A stretch of DNA of 64,000 nt from contig JADJRJ010000011.1 in assembly GCA_016712265.1 (NCBI GenBank), positions 1 through 64,000 of the forward strand. Reading direction: 5' to 3'. This DNA is from Gemmatimonadota bacterium. GTDB taxonomy: Bacteria > Gemmatimonadota > Gemmatimonadetes > Gemmatimonadales > Gemmatimonadaceae. This document shows, one piece after another, positions 32,913 through 40,627 of the stretch (its first letter is position 1; every line of letters starts with the position of its first letter). The notes beneath the pieces are model-generated. The model saw only the letters and a program-made list of their open reading frames with translations, was not told the origin of the DNA and did no database searches. The position numbers were made by a program, and so were the translations under genes.

Positions 32913-33250
32913 CAGGCGGCTCGCAGCAGAACGCGCACCGCGTCCCACTCCCGGATCAGCGTCGCGGACAACAGCTTGTCGCGGCGCCAGAAATCCTCCG
33001 CAGGCTCCACCCCAGTTCCGTCGAGGAAGCGCCACAACTGCGCCTCGTTCCTCTCGACTAGGCGCTGTCCAACCGCCGTCAGTTGTTCGTCCGTCAACCC
33101 GTCGGTCGGGTCTTGGAAGTCGAGCGGGCGGTTCAGGATGCGAGGCCGCGCTTCGTTGCAGTTCAGGCAGCGCAGCCAGTTCCTCGGCCATCGCGTCTTG
33201 CAACCCGGGCAATCCCAGGTCGTGGCGCGTCCGGGCTTGTGGGGGGTCAT
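32912..33250 (-). CDS. Zinc-ribbon hypothetical protein
   Basis: 112 aa from the ATG at 33250 (ATGA overlap with upstream). WDCPGCKTRWPRNWLRCLNC holds two CxxC pairs, a zinc ribbon of RanBP2/ribosomal type. The C-terminal part (LVERNEAQLWRFLDGTGVEP) is helical. Unknown partner. Confidence 0.5.
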   Translation of the reverse strand: MTPHKPGRATTWDCPGCKTRWPRNWLRCLNCNEARPRILNRPLDFQDPTDGLTDEQLTAVGQRLVERNEAQLWRFLDGTGVEPAEDFWRRDKLLSATLIREWDAVRVLLRAA

Positions 33251-33723
33251 TCCGCGGCCACAGCGATCTGGCGGTCGGCCCGCCATGTCAGGAAGCGATC
33301 AAGCTCCTGCGCGTGCGCCATGTTGCTCTCAGCCATCGACTGGTAGAGGGCGATCTTCTGGCGCACCTCGTCGTCGCTCATCGCGACGATCGGGACCATC
33401 ACCTCTTCCGTGTCGCGCTTGACGAGGTAGTAGTCTTGGATGTGCTCGCGCTCGAAGCCGGGGAGCATGATCTGCGCCGGCCGATACTCGCGCTCGGTAT
33501 CGGAGCCGCGCCGGTTGATCTCCCGCCGGACGAGGTCGCGGACAGCCGTGTAGGCGCACCAATGGAAAAACTCGGCGTCTTCTTCCCGGCCGGGCGCCAG
33601 CCCCTCGTTGTGCTCGGCGCAGATGCCGTGGGCCAGCCACGTCGCGGCGATCATCTCCCCGCGCGACTGCAAGTCGTCGATGCGGGTGTTGATCTCGTGC
33701 ACGAGCGTTTCGCGATAGGACAT
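33247..33723 (-). CDS. Hypothetical protein
   Basis: 158 aa. MSYRETLVHEINTRIDDLQS, then MIAATWLAHGICAEHNEG, FHWCAYTAVRDLVRREINR. Mainly helical with conserved His/Cys residues, but no family recognised. Confidence 0.5.
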   Translation of the reverse strand: MSYRETLVHEINTRIDDLQSRGEMIAATWLAHGICAEHNEGLAPGREEDAEFFHWCAYTAVRDLVRREINRRGSDTEREYRPAQIMLPGFEREHIQDYYLVKRDTEEVMVPIVAMSDDEVRQKIALYQSMAESNMAHAQELDRFLTWRADRQIAVAAE

Positions 33724-33726
33724 CGC

Positions 33727-34407
33727 TCAGGCTCCTTTCAGGTTGACGATGAACCGGTCCATCCACTGGTCGATCACGGCGACCCGGCGTCGGAGGTCGG
33801 CGATCTCGGACCGCATGACCCCGTTGGCGACCAGTTCGGGCTTCGTGGTTTCGCAAGCGTCGGAGAACCGCTTGATGGTGCCGATGAAGGCGGTCGCCTC
33901 TTTGAACCCGGCCGGCGCAGGCTCGACCGGCGGGGGCGGCTCCGGCTCTCGTGCGGGTGCGCGAGATTGCTTGCCGATCTCGGCGAGCTTGGTGACCGTC
34001 AGTGGCGCTTCGGCCTCGACCGCTTCCTCAAACGTGGCGAGGGGGACGTTGGCGACGCGAACGGCGGTCACCTGCTGGTGACGGGACATGCCGGCGTCGC
34101 GAGCAATCTGCTGCTGCGTCAACTTCGTATGGGCGCCCGCACTAAGTTGGTCCGTCCGCGCACCCTGGCCGTTGTACAGCTTGAGCAGTTCCCCGCACCG
34201 CCGCACCGCCCGAGCCTGAATGCGATCCGCCAGCTTCCGCAGCGTGTCGTCATCGGCTTGCTTGGCATAGCTCGCCAGCGCCTCGGCCTTGTTCGCCCAA
34301 TCCTGGCACTCGTCGAGCGTGACGCAGTTGGACAAGGCGTTCTTCGCGGCCTCGTAGCTCACCGGCAGGCGAGCAGGAATGCGCCGGACTTCCTCCGGGA
34401 TGACCAT
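33727..34407 (-). CDS. ParB-like/early-operon helical DNA-associated protein
   Basis: 226 aa from MVIPEEVRRIPARLPVSYEA at 34407. NALSNCVTLDECQDWANKAE, LASYAKQADDDTLRKLADRI and QARAVRRCGELLKLY are shared by a widespread family of phage and plasmid proteins placed close to immunity or partition genes. TQQQIARDAGMSRHQQVTAV is a helix-turn-helix. The C-terminus is Pro-rich then a coiled coil. Probably DNA binding; function not established. Confidence 0.5.
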   Translation of the reverse strand: MVIPEEVRRIPARLPVSYEAAKNALSNCVTLDECQDWANKAEALASYAKQADDDTLRKLADRIQARAVRRCGELLKLYNGQGARTDQLSAGAHTKLTQQQIARDAGMSRHQQVTAVRVANVPLATFEEAVEAEAPLTVTKLAEIGKQSRAPAREPEPPPPVEPAPAGFKEATAFIGTIKRFSDACETTKPELVANGVMRSEIADLRRRVAVIDQWMDRFIVNLKGA

Positions 34408-34415
34408 GACGGAGG

Positions 34416-34625
34416 TCACGCGGCCCTCGTCGTGTCGGCATCGGCGTAGAAATCGTTGGCCGTGACCTGCCCGCCGGTCGCCTCGTTGATGGCGTCCAGC
34501 GTTTTCCAGTCCGGGCGATTGAGGCCGCGGCGCAGCCGGCTCACCGTCGGCACCGACAGGCCCGACTTCGCAGCAAACGCCGCGAGCGTCATCCCGTTGG
34601 CCGATAGGTAGTCGCAAAGTTTCAT
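34416..34625 (-). CDS. Cro-like repressor
   Basis: 69 aa from the ATG at 34625. LSANGMTLAAFAAKSGLSVP then TVSRLRRGLNRPDWKTL is a helix-turn-helix of the XRE type. First gene of the leftward early operon. A promoter with -10 box at 34633-34638 would start the RNA at or next to this ATG, so the message is probably leaderless. Divergent from the CI-like gene at 34722. Confidence 0.7.
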   Translation of the reverse strand: MKLCDYLSANGMTLAAFAAKSGLSVPTVSRLRRGLNRPDWKTLDAINEATGGQVTANDFYADADTTRAA

Positions 34626-34632
34626 GGGATGG

Positions 34633-34661
34633 AAGTTACACGGGGCGCAATTGTCCGTCAA
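34633..34661 (-). promoter_or_regulatory. Leftward early promoter
   Basis: Minus strand TTGACG (34661-34656), 17-base spacer, TAACTT (34638-34633). It overlaps the palindromic operator at 34636-34650, so a repressor bound there would block it. The predicted RNA start falls within one or two bases of the Cro-like ATG. Confidence 0.6.
34636..34650. promoter_or_regulatory. Palindromic operator O1
   Basis: TTACAC-GGG-GCGCAA, a 15-bp imperfect palindrome of the form TTRCRC-N3-GYGYAA. The same pattern occurs at 35080 and 35114 and nowhere else noticed between genes. A degenerate half-site (TTGCAC) lies at 34669, 33 bases from its centre. Confidence 0.6.
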
Positions 34662-34721
34662 CATCTTCTTGCACCCCATGGCATAGACGGCGACCGTTGG
34701 TGGCCGCACGGTGCCAACGCC

Positions 34722-35030
34722 ATGCGAAAGACGATGGTTCGTGAATGGCGCCTCTATCGGGGACTAACTCAGCAGCAGCTCGCCGACCGGATCGACGTAT
34801 CGACGGCATCCATGAGCCGGATCGAGAACGGCAAGCAGGACTATACGCAAGCGCACCTGGAGGCGATTGCATATGCCCTGAATTGCGAACCGGCCGACCT
34901 GATCGGCAGCAGAAAGCCAGGCGCCCCCGAGTTTGAGCTTTGGACCGTCATCCAAGGCATGAAACCCAGCCAGCAGATGCGCGCGATGAAGGTGTTGCGC
35001 GCGCTGGCTGAGGAAGACGAGGCGGCCTAG
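34722..35030 (+). CDS. CI-like repressor (XRE family)
   Basis: 102 aa from MRKTMVREWRLYRGLTQQQL at 34722. LTQQQLADRIDVSTASMSRI and ENGKQDYTQAHLEAI are the helix-turn-helix. The C-terminus (SQQMRAMKVLRALAEED) is short, with no LexA-type protease domain, so induction would need another signal. Expected to bind the TTRCRC-N3-GYGYAA sites on both sides of the switch. Confidence 0.7.
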   Translation: MRKTMVREWRLYRGLTQQQLADRIDVSTASMSRIENGKQDYTQAHLEAIAYALNCEPADLIGSRKPGAPEFELWTVIQGMKPSQQMRAMKVLRALAEEDEAA

Positions 35031-35070
35031 ACCTACGCGCGCCGGGTTGCTCGGGGCGGAAAGCCACGCG

Positions 35071-35111
35071 AGCCGTCTATTACACTGAGTGCAATTTTCC
35101 TGTAGACGGCT
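35071..35111 (+). promoter_or_regulatory. Long inverted repeat enclosing operator O2
   Basis: AGCCGTCTA (35071-35079) and TAGACGGCT (35103-35111) are perfect 9-bp complements and enclose O2. In RNA it could end the CI-like transcript; in DNA it could help looping. Confidence 0.45.
35080..35094. promoter_or_regulatory. Palindromic operator O2
   Basis: TTACAC-TGA-GTGCAA, same consensus as O1 and O3, between the CI-like gene and the rightward early operon. Confidence 0.6.
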
Positions 35112-35113
35112 TC

Positions 35114-35128
35114 TTACGCCCGGTGTAA
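35114..35128. promoter_or_regulatory. Palindromic operator O3
   Basis: TTACGC-CCG-GTGTAA. Its centre is 34 bases from that of O2, about three helical turns. It overlaps a possible -10 box (TGTAAT, 35124-35129) of the rightward early promoter. Confidence 0.6.
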
Positions 35129-35161
35129 TCTCCCCTCATCAACACCGAGGGAGAGACCCCG

Positions 35162-35443
35162 ATGCAGATCGCGACCGACCACAACGCCCCGAAGCTTTCG
35201 GCCCGCGCCAAGCGCGCGCTCGACATCCTCGCCGACGGCGGATTCATGGTCGAGCGGCTGGAAACCAACTTCCACGGCGGTTCGACCTGGATGACGCGGT
35301 TTTGCCGCACGCGATCCGCGGCAAGCGCCGTTCGCGGGCTCGGGATCGCGACCAAGTACGAACTGCGCGATGCCGGGTTCCGGTTCCGCACCGTGTCGGA
35401 CAAGTCGGCGGTCGCGACCTACTACCAGTTGGCTACGGACTGA
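35162..35443 (+). CDS. First rightward early gene, hypothetical
   Basis: 93 aa, MQIATDHNAPKLSARAKRAL then FMVERLETNFHGGSTWMTRF. A GGAGAG site precedes the ATG. Compact alpha/beta protein of unknown family. It would be the first product after release of the operators. Confidence 0.5.
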   Translation: MQIATDHNAPKLSARAKRALDILADGGFMVERLETNFHGGSTWMTRFCRTRSAASAVRGLGIATKYELRDAGFRFRTVSDKSAVATYYQLATD

Positions 35444-35458
35444 CCGGAGGACCGCCCG

Positions 35459-35671
35459 ATGATCTCCGACCTGACCACCATCACGATCACGGACGAGGAC
35501 GGCCACGTCGAGTGGTCGAAGCTCGGCCAGCTCATCGCCGATAACGCCGACGCGATGGACGAGCGCGACGCGGCCGACCTGCGGGCCGAACTGGCCGCCT
35601 ACCGCACCTATCACATGGGCGGCGGCTCGGGGCCGCTGTTCACCATCCGCAACGTCGAGCCGATCGCCTGA
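35459..35671 (+). CDS. Small hypothetical protein
   Basis: 70 aa, MISDLTTITITDEDGHVEWS then MDERDAADLRAELAAYRTYH. Preceded by GGAGGACC. Unknown. Confidence 0.45.
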   Translation: MISDLTTITITDEDGHVEWSKLGQLIADNADAMDERDAADLRAELAAYRTYHMGGGSGPLFTIRNVEPIA

Positions 35672-35686
35672 CCGGAGGACAGACCG

Positions 35687-35875
35687 ATGCTCTACGAGCA
35701 CAACGACCCCGGGTTCCTGATCCGCTACGCGCGGACCCTGATCGAGAAGGCGCGGCGGGAAGCGGACGAGCGGACCCGCGACGACTTCCTCAGCGAGGCA
35801 TCCCACGTCATCACGGCGGCCGAACGGCTGGTCAAGGCCGAGAAGCCGGTCGTCATCCTGGCGGAGGCGGCGTGA
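35687..35875 (+). CDS. Small helical hypothetical protein
   Basis: 62 aa, FLIRYARTLIEKARREADER then SEASHVITAAERLVKAEKP. Mostly helix, preceded by GGAGGAC. Unknown. Confidence 0.45.
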   Translation: MLYEHNDPGFLIRYARTLIEKARREADERTRDDFLSEASHVITAAERLVKAEKPVVILAEAA

Positions 35876-36231
35876 TGGGCGCGCCTTGGACGCCAGGCCC
35901 GTGGCAGATGGTCTGGTCTACCAGCGGCCACTTCATGATTGGGATCGCCGATCGAGACGGTGTCGGCGTCACTGACCCCCGATTCAACCTTTGGCGCGGC
36001 GACGACGCGGAGGCCAAGGCGAATGCCCGCCTCATAGCCTCCGCTCCTGATCTGGCGGAGGCGCTGGAGCCGTTCGCGGCGATCGATTTCTTCCCAGACG
36101 CGCCAAGCTCGGCCGAAGTGATCAAGGTTCGGGTCGCGATCGAAGGCACCGCCTACGAGGCGTCCGTCACGATCGGGGATTTTCGCCGTGCCCGCGCCGC
36201 CCTCTCCAAGGCGAAGGGAGAGACGGCATGA
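35875..36231 (+). CDS. TPGPW-type phage protein
   Basis: 118 aa. Begins MGAPWTPGPWQMVWSTSG and has DDAEAKANARLIASAPDLAE. The pair 'TPGPW' and 'ANARLIAxAPxL' marks a widespread family in early regions of phages, of unknown function. The ATG at 35875 overlaps the previous stop; GTG at 35872 is an alternative. Confidence 0.6.
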   Translation: MGAPWTPGPWQMVWSTSGHFMIGIADRDGVGVTDPRFNLWRGDDAEAKANARLIASAPDLAEALEPFAAIDFFPDAPSSAEVIKVRVAIEGTAYEASVTIGDFRRARAALSKAKGETA

Positions 36232-36446
36232 CCACCCTCCCCCGCTGGTCCGATCTCGTCACGGCCCGTCCTGACGAGTGCGACCCGATCGACCATCCCC
36301 GGATTCGCTACGACCGTTTCGTCGGCCGCGTCCTGATCGTCTGCGCGCTGGCGATGCTCCTGACCGGATACCTGACCGGGGCGGGATGGGTGGACTACGA
36401 GCGGGCAACCCACCGGATCGAGCTGGCTCAGGAGGTGATGCGATGA
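36228..36446 (+). CDS. Small membrane protein
   Basis: 72 aa. One membrane span (VGRVLIVCALAMLLTGYLTG) after a polar start. ATGA overlaps on both sides. Confidence 0.5.
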   Translation: MTTLPRWSDLVTARPDECDPIDHPRIRYDRFVGRVLIVCALAMLLTGYLTGAGWVDYERATHRIELAQEVMR

Positions 36447-36778
36447 GCTCTCTGAATCTGCGCCCCGTCGATGATCTGCCGCTGGGATCGCGGCGTGGCA
36501 GGCGCTTTGTCGCCTACTGCCGCCACGATTCCGATCCGTATGTGGAGCCCGCGCGACCCAATCGCCTGACGATTTACGGCGCGTGGTGTGAAGACAACGG
36601 TCACGTCCAGGACGGCTGGTGCGTCGTCGAGTGGGGCGGGGCGTTCACGGACAGCGAAGACGACGGCGGCGCACACATGCCTGACTGGTGGTTCCTCGCC
36701 GGCACCGACTTCGAGATCGCGGCGAACCCTACCCACTTCCTCGACATCGAACTTCCGGCGGTCGAGGTGACGCCATGA
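36443..36778 (+). CDS. Hypothetical acidic protein
   Basis: 111 aa, MSSLNLRPVDDLPLGSRRGR then CVVEWGGAFTDSEDDGGAHM and PDWWFLAGTDFEIAANPTHF. Trp-rich and acidic, possibly a small beta fold. Unknown. Confidence 0.5.
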   Translation: MSSLNLRPVDDLPLGSRRGRRFVAYCRHDSDPYVEPARPNRLTIYGAWCEDNGHVQDGWCVVEWGGAFTDSEDDGGAHMPDWWFLAGTDFEIAANPTHFLDIELPAVEVTP

Positions 36779-37161
36779 CCACCCGCTCCGTAGACCGGCC
36801 CGTGTCGGTGGAGCCGATGACGGACGCCGAACTGACCGCCGAGCGCGAAGCCATGGCGCTCGCCGCCGGGCGCGGAACGTGGCCCGCCGATATCGTTGCC
36901 CGACTGTTCGCCACCATCGACGCCCTCAAGGCCCGCGCCCTCCCCCTTCCCCGCCGCTACACCGGCGGACCGCTGGAGGACGGGCTGTATCTGTGGCGGA
37001 GGCCGTGGTGGCACGCGACGAGCTGGGCGGCCTTCGCCGTCGAAGGCGGTCGGCGACATGCGTTCATGGGACCGACTCTGTACAGCACCGAGGCGGTCGA
37101 CGTCTGGATCATCGGCCCCATCCACATCCCAGAAATTCCGAGCGAGGACGCGTCGCCATGA
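36775..37161 (+). CDS. Hypothetical protein, paralogue of 41051-41476
   Basis: 128 aa. Starts like the later gene with MTDAEL and a helical part, then LEDGLYLWRRPWWHATSWAA and AVDVWIIGPIHIPEIP. The pair 'PxGLYL ... VWIxGPhPxhP' is also in the 141-aa protein at 41051-41476, so this phage keeps two versions. Unknown function. Confidence 0.5.
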   Translation: MTTRSVDRPVSVEPMTDAELTAEREAMALAAGRGTWPADIVARLFATIDALKARALPLPRRYTGGPLEDGLYLWRRPWWHATSWAAFAVEGGRRHAFMGPTLYSTEAVDVWIIGPIHIPEIPSEDASP

Positions 37162-37346
37162 CCGCCCGCCTGCGCCCCGGCGATCGCGTCCGGCACATGC
37201 TCGACGACCTCGAAGGCATCGTCGAGCAGGTCAGCGCCTGCGGCCGGATGCCGACCGTCGTGGTGCGCCTCGACGCCGGCGGCACTGCCGAACTGCCGCA
37301 GGGCGAGTGGGAGCGGCTGCCGACGCACGGGAGCCTGTCCGCATGA
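37158..37346 (+). CDS. Small beta-barrel-like protein
   Basis: 62 aa, RLRPGDRVRHMLDDLEGIVE, ACGRMPTVVVRLDAGGTAEL. Short strands as in an SH3 or KOW fold. ATGA overlaps on both sides. Confidence 0.45.
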   Translation: MTARLRPGDRVRHMLDDLEGIVEQVSACGRMPTVVVRLDAGGTAELPQGEWERLPTHGSLSA

Positions 37347-37630
37347 CCGCCCCCCGCACGCTCCACCTCTCCGCATGGCAGGAGCCCACCGGCCTGTCCT
37401 GGTCCGATCACCGTGACTACGACGCAGCGGTGGAGGAGGCCGGGGAGGCGGCGATCGCCGACGATCTCCACCGCTACCGCGGCACCATCGTCGTCGCGGT
37501 GACCGGGGACCGCGTCCGCTTCGTCGCCGAGCTCGACCTGGCCGAGGCCGCGCACGAGTACCGGCGCGAGTACGAGGAGGAGCAGGTCGTCAGCGTCAAC
37601 CACCGGGAGTCCTGGAGGGCATACGGATGA
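37343..37630 (+). CDS. Hypothetical protein
   Basis: 95 aa, TGLSWSDHRDYDAAVEEAGE, then RGTIVVAVTGDRVRFVAELD and an acidic coiled end. Unknown family. Confidence 0.45.
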   Translation: MTAPRTLHLSAWQEPTGLSWSDHRDYDAAVEEAGEAAIADDLHRYRGTIVVAVTGDRVRFVAELDLAEAAHEYRREYEEEQVVSVNHRESWRAYG

Positions 37631-37821
37631 CCACCAACATCGGCCGCTGCCAGTGGGAGGCGTGGATGTGCGTCCGCGACCTCCGGGACACGATCCGTCA
37701 GGACCCCGACGCCCGGGCGGAACTGGACGACGCGATGCTCGACCAGACCATCGCCGAAATCATCGGCCTGCTCGGCGACCTGTCGGTCGATCGGAAATTG
37801 AAGGCGCGGGAGGCGGCATGA
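37627..37821 (+). CDS. Small helical hypothetical protein
   Basis: 64 aa, MTTNIGRCQWEAWMCVRDLR then MLDQTIAEIIGLLGDL. Directly before and overlapping the nuclease gene, so possibly part of the recombination block. Confidence 0.45.
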   Translation: MTTNIGRCQWEAWMCVRDLRDTIRQDPDARAELDDAMLDQTIAEIIGLLGDLSVDRKLKAREAA

Positions 37822-38570
37822 CCACCGCATTCGATCGGCACGGCATCCGCCACCTGTCGGCCTCGGCGCTGAACCTGTGGAAGTCGGACCCGGCGCTCTA
37901 CGCGGGCAAGTATCTGCTCCGCTGGTCGGAGGATGCCGGCCCGAACGCATGGCTCGGGAGCGCCGTCGAGGCCGGCCTGACCGCATGGCTCTACAAGCGG
38001 GACATCGCGACCGCGAAAGAAGCCGCCGACCGGGAATGGCTCAACCGGAGCCAGGGTGACGTGTCGGATGATGTGGAAGCCGTCAAGGCCCGCATCCTGC
38101 CCATGCTCGGGATGGCGATCGACGCCACCCGCGGGGTCAACGACACGCCCACCTCGTCCCAGGCCCGGGTCGAGTGCTGGCTGGACGACATCCCGGTTCC
38201 CGTCATCGGGTTCACCGACCTGGAATGGCCGGACAGCATCGTCGACCTGAAAACGACGAAGGCGATGCCCTCGTCGCCGCGACCGGATCACGTCGCCCAG
38301 ATGGCGGTCTACTGGCTCGCTCGTGGCCGGGAGAAGTCCTGCTCCCTGCTCTACGTCACCGACAAGAAGCACGCCGTCTATCGCCTCGAACCCGAGGACA
38401 TGGAACGGGCACTCGACGATCTGCGGTCGACCGCGAGGACGCTGGAGCGGTTCCTGTCCCGTGTCCGTGACGGGCACGACGCCATCGCCCTCCTGCCTGC
38501 GGATACGACCGGATACCGCTGGTCCGACAATCTGCGCGAACGGCTGAATGCCGAAAGGATGGCGGCATGA
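37818..38570 (+). CDS. PD-(D/E)xK nuclease, RecB/Cas4-like
   Basis: 250 aa. LSASALNLWKSDPALYAGKY at the start and VIGFTDLEWPDSIVDLKTTK (D-x10-ish-DLK core at ~133-147) are typical of the RecB-family nucleases that accompany phage annealing proteins. Later AQMAVYWLARG is the conserved Q-containing helix. No 4Fe-4S cysteines as in true Cas4. Likely resects DNA ends for the Rad52-type protein next door. Confidence 0.75.
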   Translation: MTTAFDRHGIRHLSASALNLWKSDPALYAGKYLLRWSEDAGPNAWLGSAVEAGLTAWLYKRDIATAKEAADREWLNRSQGDVSDDVEAVKARILPMLGMAIDATRGVNDTPTSSQARVECWLDDIPVPVIGFTDLEWPDSIVDLKTTKAMPSSPRPDHVAQMAVYWLARGREKSCSLLYVTDKKHAVYRLEPEDMERALDDLRSTARTLERFLSRVRDGHDAIALLPADTTGYRWSDNLRERLNAERMAA

Positions 38571-39346
38571 CCATCGACTGGAAGGCCCTTGCGGCCCCCT
38601 TCCCGCCGGACGCCGTGTCTTGGCGTGTGGGGTCCATCTCAAAGCGGGACAAGACCAAGGCGAAAGCGCTCGCCTACCTTGATGCCCGAGACGTGATGAA
38701 CCGGCTCGACGACGTCGCCGGCCCTGCGAACTGGCAGTGTCGCTACAGCCATGCCGGCGCGAAGACAGTCTGCGACATCGCCATCCGTGTCGATGGCGAG
38801 TGGGTTTGGAAGGCGGACGGGGCCGGCGATACGGACATCGAGGCCGAGAAGGGCAGCCTTAGCGACGCCTTCAAGCGATCCGCCGTCCGATGGGGCATCG
38901 GCCGCTATCTCTACGACCTGCCGTCGCCGTGGGTGACGATCAACGAGTTCAAGCAGATCGAAGACGGCGAGATGCCGAAGCTGCGGGCGTTGCTGGCAAG
39001 AGACGCCAGACAGCCCGCCGTTTCGCCGCCTCCCGCCCGACCGGAGCCCGCGCCCGCCCATGCCACGGCCCCATCGGCGCCGACCGAAACACCCCGCGGC
39101 TGGGCGTACATCACCGTCGATGGCGAGATCGTGCGCGAACCCACGGCGAAGGCATGGTTCGATCGCCTCGAGGCGGACGTCCGCCGTCTCCCGCCAGCCA
39201 AGAGCAACAAGGTCTGGGCGCTCAATGAGAAGGTCTCTGGCGAAGTGCTGGATTCCCTCAACAGCGCGGTGCGCCCGAAGGCCGAGGCCCACCTAGATCG
39301 CATCATGACGCTGGTGTCCGAGAACACCAGCCCGGTCACCGCATAG
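38567..39346 (+). CDS. Rad52/22-family single-strand annealing protein
   Basis: 259 aa. LAYLDARDVMNRLDDVAGPA, NWQCRY and GSLSDAFKRSAVRWGIGRYL match the Rad52/22 family used by phages for annealing. The C-terminal third is Pro/Ala-rich then helical. The stop-start overlap with the nuclease and the SSB gene 10 bp downstream make a complete recombination set. Confidence 0.85.
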   Translation: MTIDWKALAAPFPPDAVSWRVGSISKRDKTKAKALAYLDARDVMNRLDDVAGPANWQCRYSHAGAKTVCDIAIRVDGEWVWKADGAGDTDIEAEKGSLSDAFKRSAVRWGIGRYLYDLPSPWVTINEFKQIEDGEMPKLRALLARDARQPAVSPPPARPEPAPAHATAPSAPTETPRGWAYITVDGEIVREPTAKAWFDRLEADVRRLPPAKSNKVWALNEKVSGEVLDSLNSAVRPKAEAHLDRIMTLVSENTSPVTA

Positions 39347-39355
39347 GAGGCCGGT

Positions 39356-39748
39356 ATGGCTGGATCAGTGAACAAAGCGATCATCATCGGCAACGTCGGG
39401 AAAGACCCCGAAGTCCGATCGACGCAGGGCGGCAAGAAGGTCGTCACGCTGTCTGTCGCGACGTCCGAGACCTGGAAGGACCGCAACAGCGGCGAGCGCC
39501 AGGAGCGCACCGAGTGGCACCGTGTCGTGATCTTCAACGAGCGTCTGGCCGAGGTCGCCGAGAAGTATGTTCGCAAAGGCGCGAAGGTCCACGTCGAAGG
39601 CGCCTTGCAGACTCGGAAGTGGACCGACCAGTCCGGCGCCGAGAAATACACGACCGAGATCGTGCTTCAAGCCTTCCGGGGCGAACTGACGCTGCTCGAC
39701 GGCAAGGGTGGCGGGGACGCGGCCGACGCCGGAGACGGGTGGGAGTGA
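39356..39748 (+). CDS. ssb: Single-stranded DNA-binding protein
   Basis: 130 aa. Full OB-fold: SVNKAIIIGNVGKDPEVRST, TSETWKDRNSGERQERTEWH, YVRKGAKVHVEGALQTRKW and YTTEIVLQAF. The C-terminus is acidic (DAADAGDGWE) but lacks the usual DxDIPF tip, so it may not bind the same host partners. Works with the annealing protein and nuclease. Confidence 0.9.
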   Translation: MAGSVNKAIIIGNVGKDPEVRSTQGGKKVVTLSVATSETWKDRNSGERQERTEWHRVVIFNERLAEVAEKYVRKGAKVHVEGALQTRKWTDQSGAEKYTTEIVLQAFRGELTLLDGKGGGDAADAGDGWE

Positions 39749-39752
39749 GGCG

Positions 39753-40115
39753 ATGACGACGCTCGTCCGCCGCAAGCCCCGCCTCCGCTCTGGTATCGAG
39801 CGGGCACCGCAACGGGAGTTCCCGCAGCATCGCCAGTGGGTGCGCCAGACGCGCGCCTGCGTCGTCGAGGGCTGCGAGGACCGAATGATCGAGGCCGCGC
39901 ACTTCGACGGGCCGGTCCCGGTCGAGGACATGGGCGGCAAGGGGATTAAGCGCCACGACCGATGGTGCCTGCCCTGCTGCCATCTCCATCACCGGGAGAT
40001 GCACGCCATCGGCTGGCAGGCATTCGAGGCGAAGTACCGCGTCGACCTCAAGGCAGCGGCCGAAGCCCTTGCCAAGACGAGCCCGCATCGCTGGCGGTGG
40101 GAGGCGGAACGATGA
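39753..40115 (+). CDS. HNH/DUF968-like recombination nuclease
   Basis: 120 aa from MTTLVRRKPRLRSGIERAPQ. CVVEGCEDRMIEAAHFDG and DRWCLPCCHLHHREMHAIGW give the Cys pairs and H-H residues of the NinG/DUF968-like zinc HNH proteins. It lies in the recombination block and probably processes joint molecules. Confidence 0.65.
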   Translation: MTTLVRRKPRLRSGIERAPQREFPQHRQWVRQTRACVVEGCEDRMIEAAHFDGPVPVEDMGGKGIKRHDRWCLPCCHLHHREMHAIGWQAFEAKYRVDLKAAAEALAKTSPHRWRWEAER

Positions 40116-40627
40116 CCACGATGCACTTCGAGGCGAAGAAGCACGCCTATCGCCAGACGCAGGACGGGATCGTGGTGAGCTTCGTGGTCCATCCGAACGA
40201 CGTCTGCGCCGACCTCGCCATCGCCCCGCTTGGGACGCAATACATCGTCGCCCTCGCGCCGTACACCGAAGAAGAACATCGTCCGCCTAGCTCAACTGGA
40301 CCAGAGCACGGGGCTTCTATCCCTGCGGTTGGAGGTTCGAATCCTCCGGCGGACACCACCCCTGCCCCGAAGGAGCGTCGCCCCTTCCACACGCTGCCGA
40401 GAAGCCAGCAGGCGGCGATCCTGATCCAAGACGAGCGGTTCCGGCGATGGTGGGATGGCGGCAACGATCCGCTCCCCGACGCGGTAGACGCCGCCATCAA
40501 GGTCCACTTGGGCATCATCTCAAAGCGCAATTTGGACCAGCCCGGCCCGACTGCATTCGCGTGGGATGAACTGGTCGCCCGGTACAGGTTCGACACCGAT
40601 CAGCCCACATGGGAGCGCCCCGCATGA
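40112..40627 (+). CDS. Phage hypothetical protein whose linker DNA holds a tRNA
   Basis: 171 aa. The first ~52 residues (MTTMHFEAKKHAYRQTQDGI, VVSFVVHPNDVCADLAIAPL) and the last ~85 (RPFHTLPRSQQAAILIQDER, AFAWDELVARY) are the two parts of one phage family normally joined by a short linker. Here the linker (residues ~57-82) is the in-frame reading of a whole tRNA gene. The frame stays open across it. Starts by ATGA overlap with the HNH gene. Confidence 0.65.
   Translation: MTTMHFEAKKHAYRQTQDGIVVSFVVHPNDVCADLAIAPLGTQYIVALAPYTEEEHRPPSSTGPEHGASIPAVGGSNPPADTTPAPKERRPFHTLPRSQQAAILIQDERFRRWWDGGNDPLPDAVDAAIKVHLGIISKRNLDQPGPTAFAWDELVARYRFDTDQPTWERPA
40281..40358 (+). tRNA. tRNA-Arg (anticodon UCU), CCA end encoded
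   Basis: Acceptor stem GTCCGCC/GGCGGAC (7 of 7 pairs), D stem GCTC/GAGC, anticodon stem CGGGG/CCCTG with loop CTTCTAT (anticodon TCT, U33 kept), T stem GGAGG/CCTCC with loop TTCGAAT, discriminator A and CCA. It would read AGA/AGG, which are rare in this GC-rich genome. It lies inside the ORF 40112-40627, same strand. Confidence 0.9.

Noticed and set aside
40281..40358. tRNA as an attP core for integration
   Set aside because: A tRNA 3' end with CCA is a typical attachment site, but no integrase gene is present in the window and the tRNA is complete, so this is not claimed.
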